Virus record (IMG/VR): IMGVR_UViG_3300031223_000023
Location: 1-34,329 of that record
Length of the DNA stretch: 34,329 bases
Source of the DNA: a virus
Direction: 5' to 3' (one strand)
Shown: positions 14,581 through 21,797 of the stretch, piece after piece
How the letters are laid out: each line of letters begins with the position of its first letter
Position numbering within the stretch: the first letter of the stretch is position 1
The notes under the pieces: generated by a model
Told to the model about the DNA's origin: nothing
The model's database searches: none
What the model saw: the letters and a program-made list of their open reading frames with translations, nothing else
Position numbers and translations under genes: made by a program

Positions 14581-15278
14581 AAAATCAAACTACTTGGCTA
14601 CCGTTCTTTTCAGGCTTTTATGAGACTTACTATATTAATGATTATAATTTAGATGGGGAGGGTGATTATATTAAACAAGAATACCCGTTTTTAACAGAAT
14701 CACAGATTGAGACTATTGTCGAAAATACTGAAGTAAACTATAAAAAGGCACACTTAGATTATGCTAAGGCTTACACAGAGTCATTTTTTGATGCTTTCAA
14801 GGACGAACTAAAAGCAATCGGTATTACTAGTATTGAGTTCAAGGAAATTGATTCTCCAAAGTATTACAATTTTATAAATGATAACATTGAAGTGGATATC
14901 TCGTTTAATGAAAAGTTATTTAAAACCAAGGCCAAAGAGTATCTATTGAGCGATGACGGCAAAGAACATATAGAAGACAATTACACCAGTTACAACGGCT
15001 TTCTGTCACATCATTCTAGCGATGCTAAAGAGTGGTTAAACGAGATATTTGATTATCATAAATTTGGTGCTCTTTTGTCGGCTCTTATTGCTAAAGAGTT
15101 TAATCAAGATGATGATCTTGATCAGTTTGTTTATGAAAATATTGGGTTTAGTTTGACTGAATATATTTTAACCGACTACGATTTAGAGGCAAAAAAGCTC
15201 AACCCAAAAGAGTATAAAAAACATGAAAATTTTTTATGTCAAGCGGCAAATTCTGACACATTATTTGAAAAGGTTTAG
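14577..15278 (+). CDS. Acidic 233-residue early protein of unknown function
   Basis: An acidic, aromatic-rich protein (ETYYINDYNLDGEGDYIKQE, EFNQDDDLDQFVYENIGF) with a helical central part (KKAHLDYAKAYTESFFDAFK). Together with the gene at 12673 it is one of two large acidic proteins in the array and a possible DNA mimic or anti-defence factor; no family is recognised. ATGA coupling to the gene before it. Confidence 0.65.
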   Translation: MKNQTTWLPFFSGFYETYYINDYNLDGEGDYIKQEYPFLTESQIETIVENTEVNYKKAHLDYAKAYTESFFDAFKDELKAIGITSIEFKEIDSPKYYNFINDNIEVDISFNEKLFKTKAKEYLLSDDGKEHIEDNYTSYNGFLSHHSSDAKEWLNEIFDYHKFGALLSALIAKEFNQDDDLDQFVYENIGFSLTEYILTDYDLEAKKLNPKEYKKHENFLCQAANSDTLFEKV

Positions 15279-15293
15279 GCCGCTGACTAACAC

Positions 15294-15344
15294 TATCCAA
15301 ACGCGCACACAGTAAAAACAAAGTAATTAATAATTTAAACCACT
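15294..15344 (+). repeat. 33-bp intergenic repeat plus leader, copy R1
   Basis: Left half TATCCAAACGCGCA, then C, then right half ACAGTAAAAACAAAGTAA, followed by TTAATAATTTAAACCACT and the ATG at 15345. Confidence 0.85.
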
Positions 15345-15635
15345 ATGTCATATTTAAAATTACCAAAACGAGCATTTAACAGCCCTTGCATTGCATTTGC
15401 CAACCTTCAAGATGGAAGTCACGTAAACCTAATAAGACTCAGTAAACCATATGCTAATGGTGTCTCTTATGCGGTATATGAGACAACTAGGTCTGTTTTT
15501 TGTTCAAACGGACTATTCAAGACTTACGAACAAGCAAAAGAGAAGTTTGATTTAATGGTTACTAACGCCGCAAGCACTAGCCCTGTTAGGAACACAGATT
15601 ATACGAGCAACGCGCACACAGTAAAAACAAAGTAA
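15345..15635 (+). CDS. 96-residue protein of unknown function, C-terminus encoded by a repeat
   Basis: A small soluble protein (IAFANLQDGSHVNLIRL, GLFKTYEQAKEKFDLMV). The FKTYEQAKEKFD segment looks like the short F-T-x-x-E-A helix found in many phage small proteins. Its last eight residues, NAHTVKTK, are the translation of intergenic repeat R2 read in one frame, so the repeat supplies the stop codon. No known function. Confidence 0.65.
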   Translation: MSYLKLPKRAFNSPCIAFANLQDGSHVNLIRLSKPYANGVSYAVYETTRSVFCSNGLFKTYEQAKEKFDLMVTNAASTSPVRNTDYTSNAHTVKTK

Positions 15636-15645
15636 TTAATAATTT
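15610..15645 (+). repeat. 33-bp intergenic repeat, copy R2
   Basis: Starts at ACGCGCA (the TATCCAA part is missing), carries C at the variable base and the full right half. It overlaps the end of the preceding coding sequence in frame. Confidence 0.8.
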
Positions 15646-15659
15646 TATACACCTACAAT

Positions 15660-15902
15660 ATGAAAACCCCTTTTGAATGGATGCCAGACGTATTACACAA
15701 ATTTGCACACGAGCAACTCGATAAAGCAATCGAATCGGTGGATGATTACAGGGGCTGTACAGCAAGCCATTTGTCCATGCACACGCTACTTGATGAGGCG
15801 CTAGAAGCCACAAAAGATTTGCCAGCACACGAATTTCTAGCCGATATTAGTGACGAATATTTAATAATCGAGTTTGTAGAATCTAATAAATTTAATACCT
15901 AA
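15660..15902 (+). CDS. 80-residue acidic protein of unknown function
   Basis: A helical acidic protein (VLHKFAHEQLDKAIESVDDY, LLDEALEATKDLPAHEFL). No motif recognised. It lies between repeat copies R2 and R3. Confidence 0.65.
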   Translation: MKTPFEWMPDVLHKFAHEQLDKAIESVDDYRGCTASHLSMHTLLDEALEATKDLPAHEFLADISDEYLIIEFVESNKFNT

Positions 15903-15916
15903 TGAATGACTAGTGC

Positions 15917-15974
15917 TATCCAAACGCGCAGACAGTAAAAACAAAGTAATTAATAATTTAAACCACTATATAAC
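15917..15974 (+). repeat. 33-bp repeat joined to leader, copy R3
   Basis: A full repeat with G at the variable base, followed by TTAATAATTTAAACCACTA and TATAAC before the ATG at 15975. Here both repeated elements occur back to back. Confidence 0.85.
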
Positions 15975-16133
15975 ATGACTCAAGATAAAGTAAAAAACTA
16001 TTTTATGGCCAAAAAGGGCTACAAACTAGTAAACGGCAACGGTTTTGATTTAGTCGAAAAATATCAAAAGCTAGGGCACAACGTCACAGTCTTTTGTGCT
16101 AAGTATTTAATTTATAAAGTAAAAACAAAGTAA
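15975..16133 (+). CDS. 52-residue basic protein of unknown function
   Basis: A frame from the leader-defined ATG to TAA 16131-16133, starting MTQDKVKNYFMAKKGYKLVN. Its last residues, YKVKTK, are encoded by the right half of the repeat (copy R4). The protein is lysine-rich with alternating beta-like stretches (HNVTVFCAKYLIY). No family recognised. Confidence 0.6.
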   Translation: MTQDKVKNYFMAKKGYKLVNGNGFDLVEKYQKLGHNVTVFCAKYLIYKVKTK

Positions 16134-16160
16134 TTTAATTTAATTTAACCACTATATAAC
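16118..16160 (+). repeat. Half repeat plus leader, copy R4
   Basis: Only AGTAAAAACAAAGTAA of the 33-bp unit is present, followed by the leader TAATTTAACCACTATATAAC and the ATG at 16161. Confidence 0.75.
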
Positions 16161-16652
16161 ATGAAATCCGTAAAAAAAATGATTTCCGAACATTTGGAAC
16201 AAAATAAAATAGCCCTAGCTGAGCATGATTTTCTAGAAAAGATAGTTTTTAAAAACCTGAACAAGACGCCAGACGGAAGAGTTTTTAATAAAAAGGCGTT
16301 AGGCGATGATTTTAAAATAAGTGTAAATACTAAGGGATGCTACTCTTTTCGCTTTGTGGTACAAAATAAAGTTACGGGCAATAATCATTATTTCCCAAGC
16401 GTTCTAGGCATCGAATCATTTAGAGATTCCAACATTCCCAATTATAAGGGTTCAATTGATCGAATAGCACAATTAAAAAAGCTTGATGCAAATGATCTAC
16501 AAAAGACACTGAACCGCGCCAATAAGCATTTTGAAGCACTAAAGAGTGAGATTAAGAACATGGACTCGTTCAGCAATCCTATACACTATGACATGCTACG
16601 AGAGATTGACCCGAGCGAAAGAGCAAAAATCGGTAGCTACTTATTTATTTAA
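16161..16652 (+). CDS. 163-residue basic protein of unknown function
   Basis: The N-terminal helix (SVKKMISEHLEQNKIALAEH) is followed by a beta-like middle (CYSFRFVVQNKVTGNNHYF) and a helical C-terminal half (LNRANKHFEALKSEIKNM). No known motif. It is one of the larger genes in the repeat-bounded array. Confidence 0.65.
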   Translation: MKSVKKMISEHLEQNKIALAEHDFLEKIVFKNLNKTPDGRVFNKKALGDDFKISVNTKGCYSFRFVVQNKVTGNNHYFPSVLGIESFRDSNIPNYKGSIDRIAQLKKLDANDLQKTLNRANKHFEALKSEIKNMDSFSNPIHYDMLREIDPSERAKIGSYLFI

Positions 16653-16682
16653 AACACTATTAACAAAGGCATAAAAGCTGAC

Positions 16683-16720
16683 ATCCAAACGCGCACACAG
16701 TAAAAACAAAGTAATTAATA
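16683..16720 (+). repeat. 33-bp intergenic repeat, copy R5
   Basis: Lacks only the first T, carries C at the variable base, and continues TTAATAAATCACTACTA to the ATG at 16732. Confidence 0.85.
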
Positions 16721-16731
16721 AATCACTACTA

Positions 16732-17067
16732 ATGAAAATAAACTTCAATTTAACTATTTACGATAAAACAGAGAGGCATATCAAGACAATGAAACTGGGC
16801 CCAAGTTGGGATGATGACATAACCACTAGGGCAATATTAGTTAATATTAAAAACCATGCACCAGGGCATACTTTTGAATTATGGAAGAGCGACAATAAAA
16901 ATGCGTTCGTGTTTCTTGCCTTGCTTAAGAAAAATAATAAAAATGAGATACTAAGAGAGAGTAAACACTATTCAGGCCATAGAATCCTAAACAATTTAAC
17001 AGAGCGATTCAAGACTATTTTAACACAAGAAAGAAAGGAGAATGACCTTAATGCTCTAGCACAATGA
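16732..17067 (+). CDS. 111-residue protein of unknown function
   Basis: The N-terminal sheet-like part (INFNLTIYDKTERHIKTMKL) precedes AILVNIKNHAPGHTFELWKS and a basic helical end (NLTERFKTILTQERKEN). Its stop overlaps the next ATG (ATGA). Confidence 0.65.
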   Translation: MKINFNLTIYDKTERHIKTMKLGPSWDDDITTRAILVNIKNHAPGHTFELWKSDNKNAFVFLALLKKNNKNEILRESKHYSGHRILNNLTERFKTILTQERKENDLNALAQ

Positions 17068-17288
17068 AAAGAATCATGCACGACGGCGACAATCACCTAA
17101 AGCTCTTTACGGCTTTGGCTGAAGAGGGCGTAAGTAGAAAGCTGTTTGATGCCTTTATAGAAGAGGCTGAAGAGGGTTTATGTTTTGCGGATATTAGACA
17201 TTATGAGGAACTACTAAAGCGGCAAGATATATATTTTAGTTATGACCTAGACGGTAAGCCCTGCGATATTTATTTTATAACAGATTAA
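17064..17288 (+). CDS. 74-residue acidic protein of unknown function
   Basis: Helical N-terminal two thirds (DNHLKLFTALAEEGVSRKLF, FIEEAEEGLCFADIRHYEEL) and a short beta hairpin at the end (IYFSYDLDGKPCDIYFI). Coupled to the preceding gene by ATGA and separated from the next by one base, with no repeat between them. Confidence 0.6.
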   Translation: MKRIMHDGDNHLKLFTALAEEGVSRKLFDAFIEEAEEGLCFADIRHYEELLKRQDIYFSYDLDGKPCDIYFITD

Positions 17289-17289
17289 C

Positions 17290-17556
17290 ATGATGAACGA
17301 ACTCAAGACTATTTACGAATCACAATTTCAAGGGGCAAGCGGTAGAAAATTTAGTGTTTACAGTGATTGTCCGAGATTCACCACTATAAAGGCCATTGAT
17401 AAAAAGCGGCCTAAATCACAATTGGCAATGACTAGCACGAATTACGTTGTCACTCTTAATTGTAATCGGTATCAAGTGCAATTTGTTGACAATGCTCACA
17501 TAGGACTTCTGCCCAAACATTCTAATGGCGAAACCCTTAATCTATATGATTATTGA
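17290..17556 (+). CDS. 88-residue protein of unknown function
   Basis: A beta-rich small protein (KFSVYSDCPRFTTIKAIDKK, YVVTLNCNRYQVQFVDNAH). Two adjacent ATGs (17290 and 17293) are possible starts. It is followed directly by repeat R6. Confidence 0.6.
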   Translation: MMNELKTIYESQFQGASGRKFSVYSDCPRFTTIKAIDKKRPKSQLAMTSTNYVVTLNCNRYQVQFVDNAHIGLLPKHSNGETLNLYDY

Positions 17557-17595
17557 TATCAAAACGCGCAGACAGTAAAAACAAAGTAATTAATT
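17557..17595 (+). repeat. 33-bp intergenic repeat, copy R6
   Basis: Begins immediately after the TGA of the previous gene; has TATCAAAACGCGCA (one change) and G at the variable base. Confidence 0.85.
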
Positions 17596-17607
17596 CTATT
17601 TTTATTT

Positions 17608-17946
17608 ATGAACCGAAAAACAGATCGAAACCGTTTAAAATACAGCCAATATGAAGAGGGCAAAATAAAGTGTCCTATGTGTGATGGGTACTATAAAAAG
17701 ATTTGTTCACATGTTGTTCAGCGGCACGACATGACGAGCAAAGATTTTAAGGCTAAGTATGGCTATAATAATAAAAAAGGGGTTATGACAAAAGAGAGCA
17801 GAGAGATAGCAAGGGCAAACCTTTTTAAAAATTATGAGCAATCAGTCACAGAGAATCTACTGATCAAAGGCTTTGATACCCGTGTTAAGAAAGGACAAAC
17901 ATTTATACATAGGCCAAAGGGTAGTAAGAGTCATGCAAATAAATAA
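17608..17946 (+). CDS. Ros/MucR-like zinc-finger regulator
   Basis: A 112-residue basic protein. Residues 22-50 read CPMCDGYYKKICSHVVQRHD then MTSKDFKAKYGYN, matching the Ros/MucR pattern of a CxxC pair, a short loop with histidine ligands (HVVQRH) and the following MT-x-x-x-(F/Y)-(K/R)-x-K-(Y/W)-G helix. Such proteins bind AT-rich DNA as regulators. The rest is lysine-rich (TRVKKGQTFIHRPKGSK). The zinc site is C22, C25, H35 and H40 by my count. It could regulate the promoters in this array. Confidence 0.75.
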   Translation: MNRKTDRNRLKYSQYEEGKIKCPMCDGYYKKICSHVVQRHDMTSKDFKAKYGYNNKKGVMTKESREIARANLFKNYEQSVTENLLIKGFDTRVKKGQTFIHRPKGSKSHANK

Positions 17947-17963
17947 TACTAACCACTATAACA

Positions 17964-18158
17964 ATGAAACTAAATACAACCGAAGCACAATATTATGCCT
18001 TAGCGGGTAGATCAAAGCGAGATAAATCAGCAGTAATACACTATTATGAAAAGTGTATTCGATTGGCTCGATTTAATAACGAGTCGGTAGATAGGTTTAA
18101 ACAAGTCTTAGCTATAATGAGAAAGGTTGAGATAAGTATCCAAACGCGCACACAGTAA
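17964..18158 (+). CDS. 64-residue basic protein of unknown function
   Basis: A helical basic protein (YYALAGRSKRDKSAVIHYYE, VDRFKQVLAIMRKVEIS). Its last residues, IQTRTQ, are encoded by repeat R7 in a frame different from that at 15610. The leader AACCACTATAACAATG is a variant of the conserved one. Confidence 0.6.
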   Translation: MKLNTTEAQYYALAGRSKRDKSAVIHYYEKCIRLARFNNESVDRFKQVLAIMRKVEISIQTRTQ

Positions 18159-18170
18159 AAACAAAGTAAT
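18137..18170 (+). repeat. 33-bp intergenic repeat, copy R7
   Basis: A complete unit with C at the variable base; the TAA inside ACAGTAA is the stop codon of the preceding gene. The next ATG is at 18180. Confidence 0.85.
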
Positions 18171-18179
18171 CAATATTTA

Positions 18180-18437
18180 ATGAGCCAAAGCATAAAATCG
18201 GTAATGAAAGAATATGGATGGGAGACTGTTTCTACTGGAACCCATAGTGTGTACTATCCAAAAGAGGAACACCTCACCAGAAAGCACTGGGAAGTGATTG
18301 ATGTGTGGGAAAAATCCTACGAACGCTTTACTCTGGGGTTCTACCTGGAGGCAGGTAGACCTCGACCCCGCAAGGGGTTTAACAGAAACCTATCTCGACA
18401 AGAACTAAACATAGTTCTATTAAATTTATTATCATGA
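18180..18437 (+). CDS. 85-residue protein of unknown function
   Basis: Contains an aromatic-rich middle (VYYPKEEHLTRKHWEVIDVW) and a basic stretch (GRPRPRKGFNRNLSRQEL). No family recognised. It overlaps the next gene by ATGA. Confidence 0.65.
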   Translation: MSQSIKSVMKEYGWETVSTGTHSVYYPKEEHLTRKHWEVIDVWEKSYERFTLGFYLEAGRPRPRKGFNRNLSRQELNIVLLNLLS

Positions 18438-18748
18438 AAATCATTAAGCCGACTCCGTATTTAACAACTATTGAACTAGAGCACAGAGTGTCCTGTAGGA
18501 TCGACTCTAGCGCTTATGAGCATGGCGTGGCTAACTCAACTATCGAATCGTACAAAAGAACGCTCAGAGGAGGGTATTTCATCACAGAACTAGGCAGATT
18601 TGATCAAGGTGATGTCGAAATTGTCCTAAGTCCTGTCAATAGCACTAATCGGTTTTGTGAAGCCCTGTGGATTGCTCCTTATATGAATTACTTTATTGGT
18701 ATAGGATGCTTATCCAAACGCGCAGACAGTAAAAACAAAGTAAAATGA
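18434..18748 (+). CDS. 104-residue protein of unknown function
   Basis: A small soluble protein (TTIELEHRVSCRIDSSAYEH, YFITELGRFDQGDVEIVLS). Its C-terminus, SKRADSKNKVK, is repeat R8 read in the third frame. Coupled at both ends by ATGA overlaps. Confidence 0.65.
   Translation: MKIIKPTPYLTTIELEHRVSCRIDSSAYEHGVANSTIESYKRTLRGGYFITELGRFDQGDVEIVLSPVNSTNRFCEALWIAPYMNYFIGIGCLSKRADSKNKVK
18711..18743 (+). repeat. 33-bp intergenic repeat, copy R8
   Basis: A complete unit with G at the variable base, lying entirely inside the 3' end of the preceding coding sequence and reaching to 1 base before the next ATG at 18745. Confidence 0.85.
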
Positions 18749-19035
18749 ATAAATGCGACACTGATTCCTATTTAGATCTGATAACAAAAATGAATGACTT
18801 GTCTCGTAGCCTCAGGCAAGGCTTGGCACATGGATTGAGTGAGAACCTCTTAGACAACATTGTTTATGATATGGCTAGGGATTCAGAGCCTCATGAATGT
18901 GAGATCGTGCTGTTTCATGGGATCAGATTTCGTATGGACATATTTACATCAAGGACTCTGCATGAGATCATCTTAGATAATCATGGTGTCGATATATTTG
19001 CCACTAGCAGATACAAAATACCTGAACATTTCTAA
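18745..19035 (+). CDS. 96-residue protein of unknown function
   Basis: Helical N-terminal half (LDLITKMNDLSRSLRQGLAH) and a mixed C-terminal half (CEIVLFHGIRFRMDIFTSRT). Last gene of the array; its stop is followed by repeat R9. Confidence 0.65.
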   Translation: MNKCDTDSYLDLITKMNDLSRSLRQGLAHGLSENLLDNIVYDMARDSEPHECEIVLFHGIRFRMDIFTSRTLHEIILDNHGVDIFATSRYKIPEHF

Positions 19036-19043
19036 GGAGGTAA

Positions 19044-19076
19044 TATCCAAACGCGCAGACAGTAAAAACAAAGTAA
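19044..19076 (+). repeat. 33-bp intergenic repeat, copy R9
   Basis: A complete unit with G at the variable base. Unlike the others it is not followed closely by a start codon; the next gene opens 164 bases later. Confidence 0.85.
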
Positions 19077-19240
19077 GCAAAGAATCTCTTGCTCAAAAGA
19101 TTAAAATAAACTAGGGTGTGGTTCAAAAGTCGTTGAGTGTTCTTTGTTGGGATTGAGTGGTGGTCTTTCGTAGTGGTTAAACCATTACTTTAGTCCCTGC
19201 TAAGGACATTCAGGAAAATAAAATTAATCACTATAAAACA
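19077..19240 (+). other. Gene-free stretch with reverse complement of the leader core
   Basis: 164 bases with no gene. TAGGGTGTGG and GT-rich sequence precede TAGTGGTTAAA at 19171-19181, the exact reverse complement of the leader core TTTAACCACTA, inside a small palindrome TGGTTAAACCA (19174-19184). A GTCC/GGAC hairpin follows near 19192. It ends in a variant leader (TTAATCACTATAAAACAATG). It could be an untranslated leader or a short RNA. Confidence 0.4.
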
Positions 19241-21451
19241 ATGACATCGAATCTAGAGAAAATCGTAGGAGGCTTCCCGGCCATTAGTTCACCAGAATCA
19301 AATGAACTATTAAGGATCGGGAGCGCTTTGTTTATCTTATCTAGAATAAGTACTTTTTATAAGGTGAAAGTTAAAGATGGCAAAACCACAGACACTTTCT
19401 GTAATGTTTTCTTCTTATTTTTTGGTGGAAGTGGAGAAGGGAAAGGGAAGGTGTTAAAATCGTTTGAACAACTGGAATCCTTTCAGGAGTTCTTGTCGGT
19501 GGAGAGGGAAGAGATCCAGGGGTTCGAGAAACGGGCCCTAAAAATGTACGCAAAAGAATATTTCACGAAATATGCGACAGAAGTGGTTTTTGATGATCCT
19601 GTCGATATCATGGAAAATAAAGAGGGTGATAAAGACAAGAAAAACGAGCAAAAGAAGGCTATCACATATGCGAGAGCTAAGGTGAAGGGCATCCAGCCTA
19701 TAATGAGCGATTCTACTCGTCCCAACCTAGAGTCCACTGCGATTGCTGTTTGTGGACACGATAAAATATCGGTTTCCATAAAGAATGATGAGTTTTTGAT
19801 CTGGATGAAAAGAAAGGCTAAGGAAAGTTTCGAGTTATTCGAGTTTATGGCCGAAAGCTATGACAATGGAGACGCTATTACAAAGGGTACGAATGCAGCA
19901 AACAGAAGTGTGGACGAATCAATGATTCGGGGGTTCCCTTTGAACGCAATCTTCTTTAGCTCTGAATACCTCATGGGGGATGTTGGTATAAATGGACTAT
20001 TGAAGGATTTCTTCGTCACGGCTGGGGCCAGAAGGTTTTTGACAGCCTCTGGAGAAGAATTATCAACTCCACTCTACTCAGAGGACGACATAGAATTCTT
20101 GTTTGATGAGAAAAAAGAGGAGACGAACAAGATCATGGAGCGATTTATTCGTGGGTGCAAAGATTTTACTTCTGAGGGAGTTCTTGTGGGAGTGGATTTA
20201 AGGATCCAGATTGCGGCTGATAAAAAAAGAATTAATGAAGACCTGAAGAAAGACACTCGTCTATCTCATTTATCACGAATTGAAATTAAGGGGAGTATAT
20301 GGAGAACTCTTAAAATAGCAGGGCTATTGGCTATTTTGAATCATCCAACAAACAACGAGATCACCATGGCCGATTATGAGGAGGCAAAAAGAATTAATCA
20401 GAAGTTCATTCGTTCTTTCAAGGGCATTGTGGAAAGAAATTGGGCTGAGGACGAAGATTCTTTCGTTGATTTTATCGAGAAACACCCAAGATGTAGTAAA
20501 GGAGACTTATATCAATTAAAATTATTCTCCAAGAATAAACTCGATAGACGGAGAAGATATGATGAGCTAATAGATGTTTGTGGCGAAACGATCCAGACAC
20601 AAGGTTCCGTATTGTTGATAGAAAAAGGACCTGATGGTAAAACCTTCTTGCACTCTATTGTCGCCAAGCCCACAGATTTAAAATCGGTAGACGAGGTGAA
20701 ATTAAAATTATCCCTCTCTCAGGACATGGCAAAGGACTATAAAGTTAAAGACGTGACAATAGACCAGCTCTGTAAGGTCTTGGAAAATCAAAAAGGTATC
20801 AACTACTCAGCCGGAGAATTTAAGGACGGACACAGGAAGCAAAGTAATTGGCTTGGTGGGAATAATTGTTTAATTCTGGATATCGACAATGAAGAAGGGG
20901 AATTAACTATGGAAGCCACCCATACCATATTTCAGGATTTCAAATATGTCATCCAGCCAACAAAGAGTCACGGCATTGACAAATCGGGCCATGGTATAAA
21001 AGAGCGCTTTCGGATTATATTTCCTACGGCTGTTATGCCTAAAATGGAGGTTAAGAGATTCAGGGCTATTTATGATAAGTTTCATGAATCATTTGGTATA
21101 ACTGAATTTGGTGACATCAAAGCATCGGGGGACACTGCTAGATTCTACTATCCGTCGCCCCATAAGGCAGTTATTAATGAAGGCATAAAGATGGTGAATT
21201 GGGAATTGTATGACGAGCCGGAAGTAGTGGAGAAAATTACTCAGAAGCCAAAAGTTTTTAAAGAAGGAGCCACAAAGCCAAATGTAGATGAGTCTTTGTC
21301 GCAATACGATTATTTGGCAGTGGGTGAAAAACTGCCCATCAAATGCCCTTACCACGATGATAAGAACAAGTCGGCATTTGCTACGAGGAAAGACGAAAAA
21401 GCGGTATATGTGACATGTAGCGCCTGTGACAAAACTATGTTTTCTAATTAA
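19241..21451 (+). CDS. Helicase-like / winged helix / PrimPol primase / zinc ribbon replication protein
   Basis: A 736-residue multidomain protein. Residues 1-400 resemble DUF3987-type primase-associated ATPases: a P-loop-like GGSGEGKGK at 62-70 and the typical closing region (IWRTLKIAGLLAILNHP, EITMADYEEAKRINQKF). Residues 408-473 are a winged helix related to the protein at 11401. Residues about 505-660 look like an archaeo-eukaryotic (PrimPol-type) primase: LILDIDNEEG with the D547/D549 pair, SHGID, KERFRIIFP and DTARFYYPSP. A zinc ribbon closes it (C702, H705, C726, C729). It is likely the replication initiator or primase-helicase. The P-loop is not canonical, so ATPase activity is uncertain. 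The order ATPase-then-primase is the reverse of the common arrangement. Confidence 0.8.
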   Translation: MTSNLEKIVGGFPAISSPESNELLRIGSALFILSRISTFYKVKVKDGKTTDTFCNVFFLFFGGSGEGKGKVLKSFEQLESFQEFLSVEREEIQGFEKRALKMYAKEYFTKYATEVVFDDPVDIMENKEGDKDKKNEQKKAITYARAKVKGIQPIMSDSTRPNLESTAIAVCGHDKISVSIKNDEFLIWMKRKAKESFELFEFMAESYDNGDAITKGTNAANRSVDESMIRGFPLNAIFFSSEYLMGDVGINGLLKDFFVTAGARRFLTASGEELSTPLYSEDDIEFLFDEKKEETNKIMERFIRGCKDFTSEGVLVGVDLRIQIAADKKRINEDLKKDTRLSHLSRIEIKGSIWRTLKIAGLLAILNHPTNNEITMADYEEAKRINQKFIRSFKGIVERNWAEDEDSFVDFIEKHPRCSKGDLYQLKLFSKNKLDRRRRYDELIDVCGETIQTQGSVLLIEKGPDGKTFLHSIVAKPTDLKSVDEVKLKLSLSQDMAKDYKVKDVTIDQLCKVLENQKGINYSAGEFKDGHRKQSNWLGGNNCLILDIDNEEGELTMEATHTIFQDFKYVIQPTKSHGIDKSGHGIKERFRIIFPTAVMPKMEVKRFRAIYDKFHESFGITEFGDIKASGDTARFYYPSPHKAVINEGIKMVNWELYDEPEVVEKITQKPKVFKEGATKPNVDESLSQYDYLAVGEKLPIKCPYHDDKNKSAFATRKDEKAVYVTCSACDKTMFSN

Positions 21452-21458
21452 ATGCATT

Positions 21459-21752
21459 ATGAATGACTACGAATCGCTCCCAAGGCCAAAGACAATGAAG
21501 ATCGCGTACATCTCTATGTCAAAGGTTGTAGGAGAAATTAAGCGCACGGCCCCAGCGATGACCTGGATCTGTGCAGCCAGAGAGTTTAAGCGAGTAGCCC
21601 CTACTTCTTGGTTTAAACACGCTAAGACGGATTGGGGCGTATTTCCTAAGCCGATAGAGAATGCCTACCACAAATTACTCAAGGAATACGAGCAGATGGA
21701 CCGAATGGGACCACCTTCAATGCCAGTCAATCAGGGACTATTCAAGGAATAA
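21459..21752 (+). CDS. 97-residue basic protein of unknown function
   Basis: I start it at ATG 21459 (MNDYESLPRPKTMKIAY), 8 bases after the primase stop; an in-frame ATG at 21426 inside the primase gene is less likely. The protein is basic with a Trp-rich middle (APAMTWICAAREFKRVAPTS) and a helical end (ENAYHKLLKEYEQMDRMG). No family recognised; it may work with the replication protein. Confidence 0.65.
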   Translation: MNDYESLPRPKTMKIAYISMSKVVGEIKRTAPAMTWICAAREFKRVAPTSWFKHAKTDWGVFPKPIENAYHKLLKEYEQMDRMGPPSMPVNQGLFKE

Positions 21753-21763
21753 GTAGGAAATAC

Positions 21764-21792
21764 TTGTGTTAGGAGAAGTACTGTGCTATACT
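21764..21792 (+). promoter_or_regulatory. Sigma70-type promoter with TAGGAGAAGT spacer motif (copy 2)
   Basis: TTGTGT (21764-21769), a 17-bp spacer that begins TAGGAGAAGT, and TATACT (21787-21792). The predicted start is about 21798, at the head of the structured RNA. Confidence 0.75.
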
Positions 21793-21797
21793 GCTCA

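Noticed and set aside
15294-15344. Bacteroidota-type promoter on the reverse strand of the 33-bp repeat
   Set aside because: TTACTTTG on the reverse strand is close to TAnnTTTG but mismatched at the key A, there is no upstream TTTG box, and no gene faces that way.
19034-19043. AAGGAGGTAA resembling a perfect Shine-Dalgarno site
   Set aside because: It overlaps the stop codon of the preceding gene and no start codon follows at a useful distance, only repeat R9.
15294-19076. CRISPR array
   Set aside because: The intervals between the 33-bp copies contain full genes, vary from about 200 to over 870 bases, and there is no uniform spacer length or cas gene.
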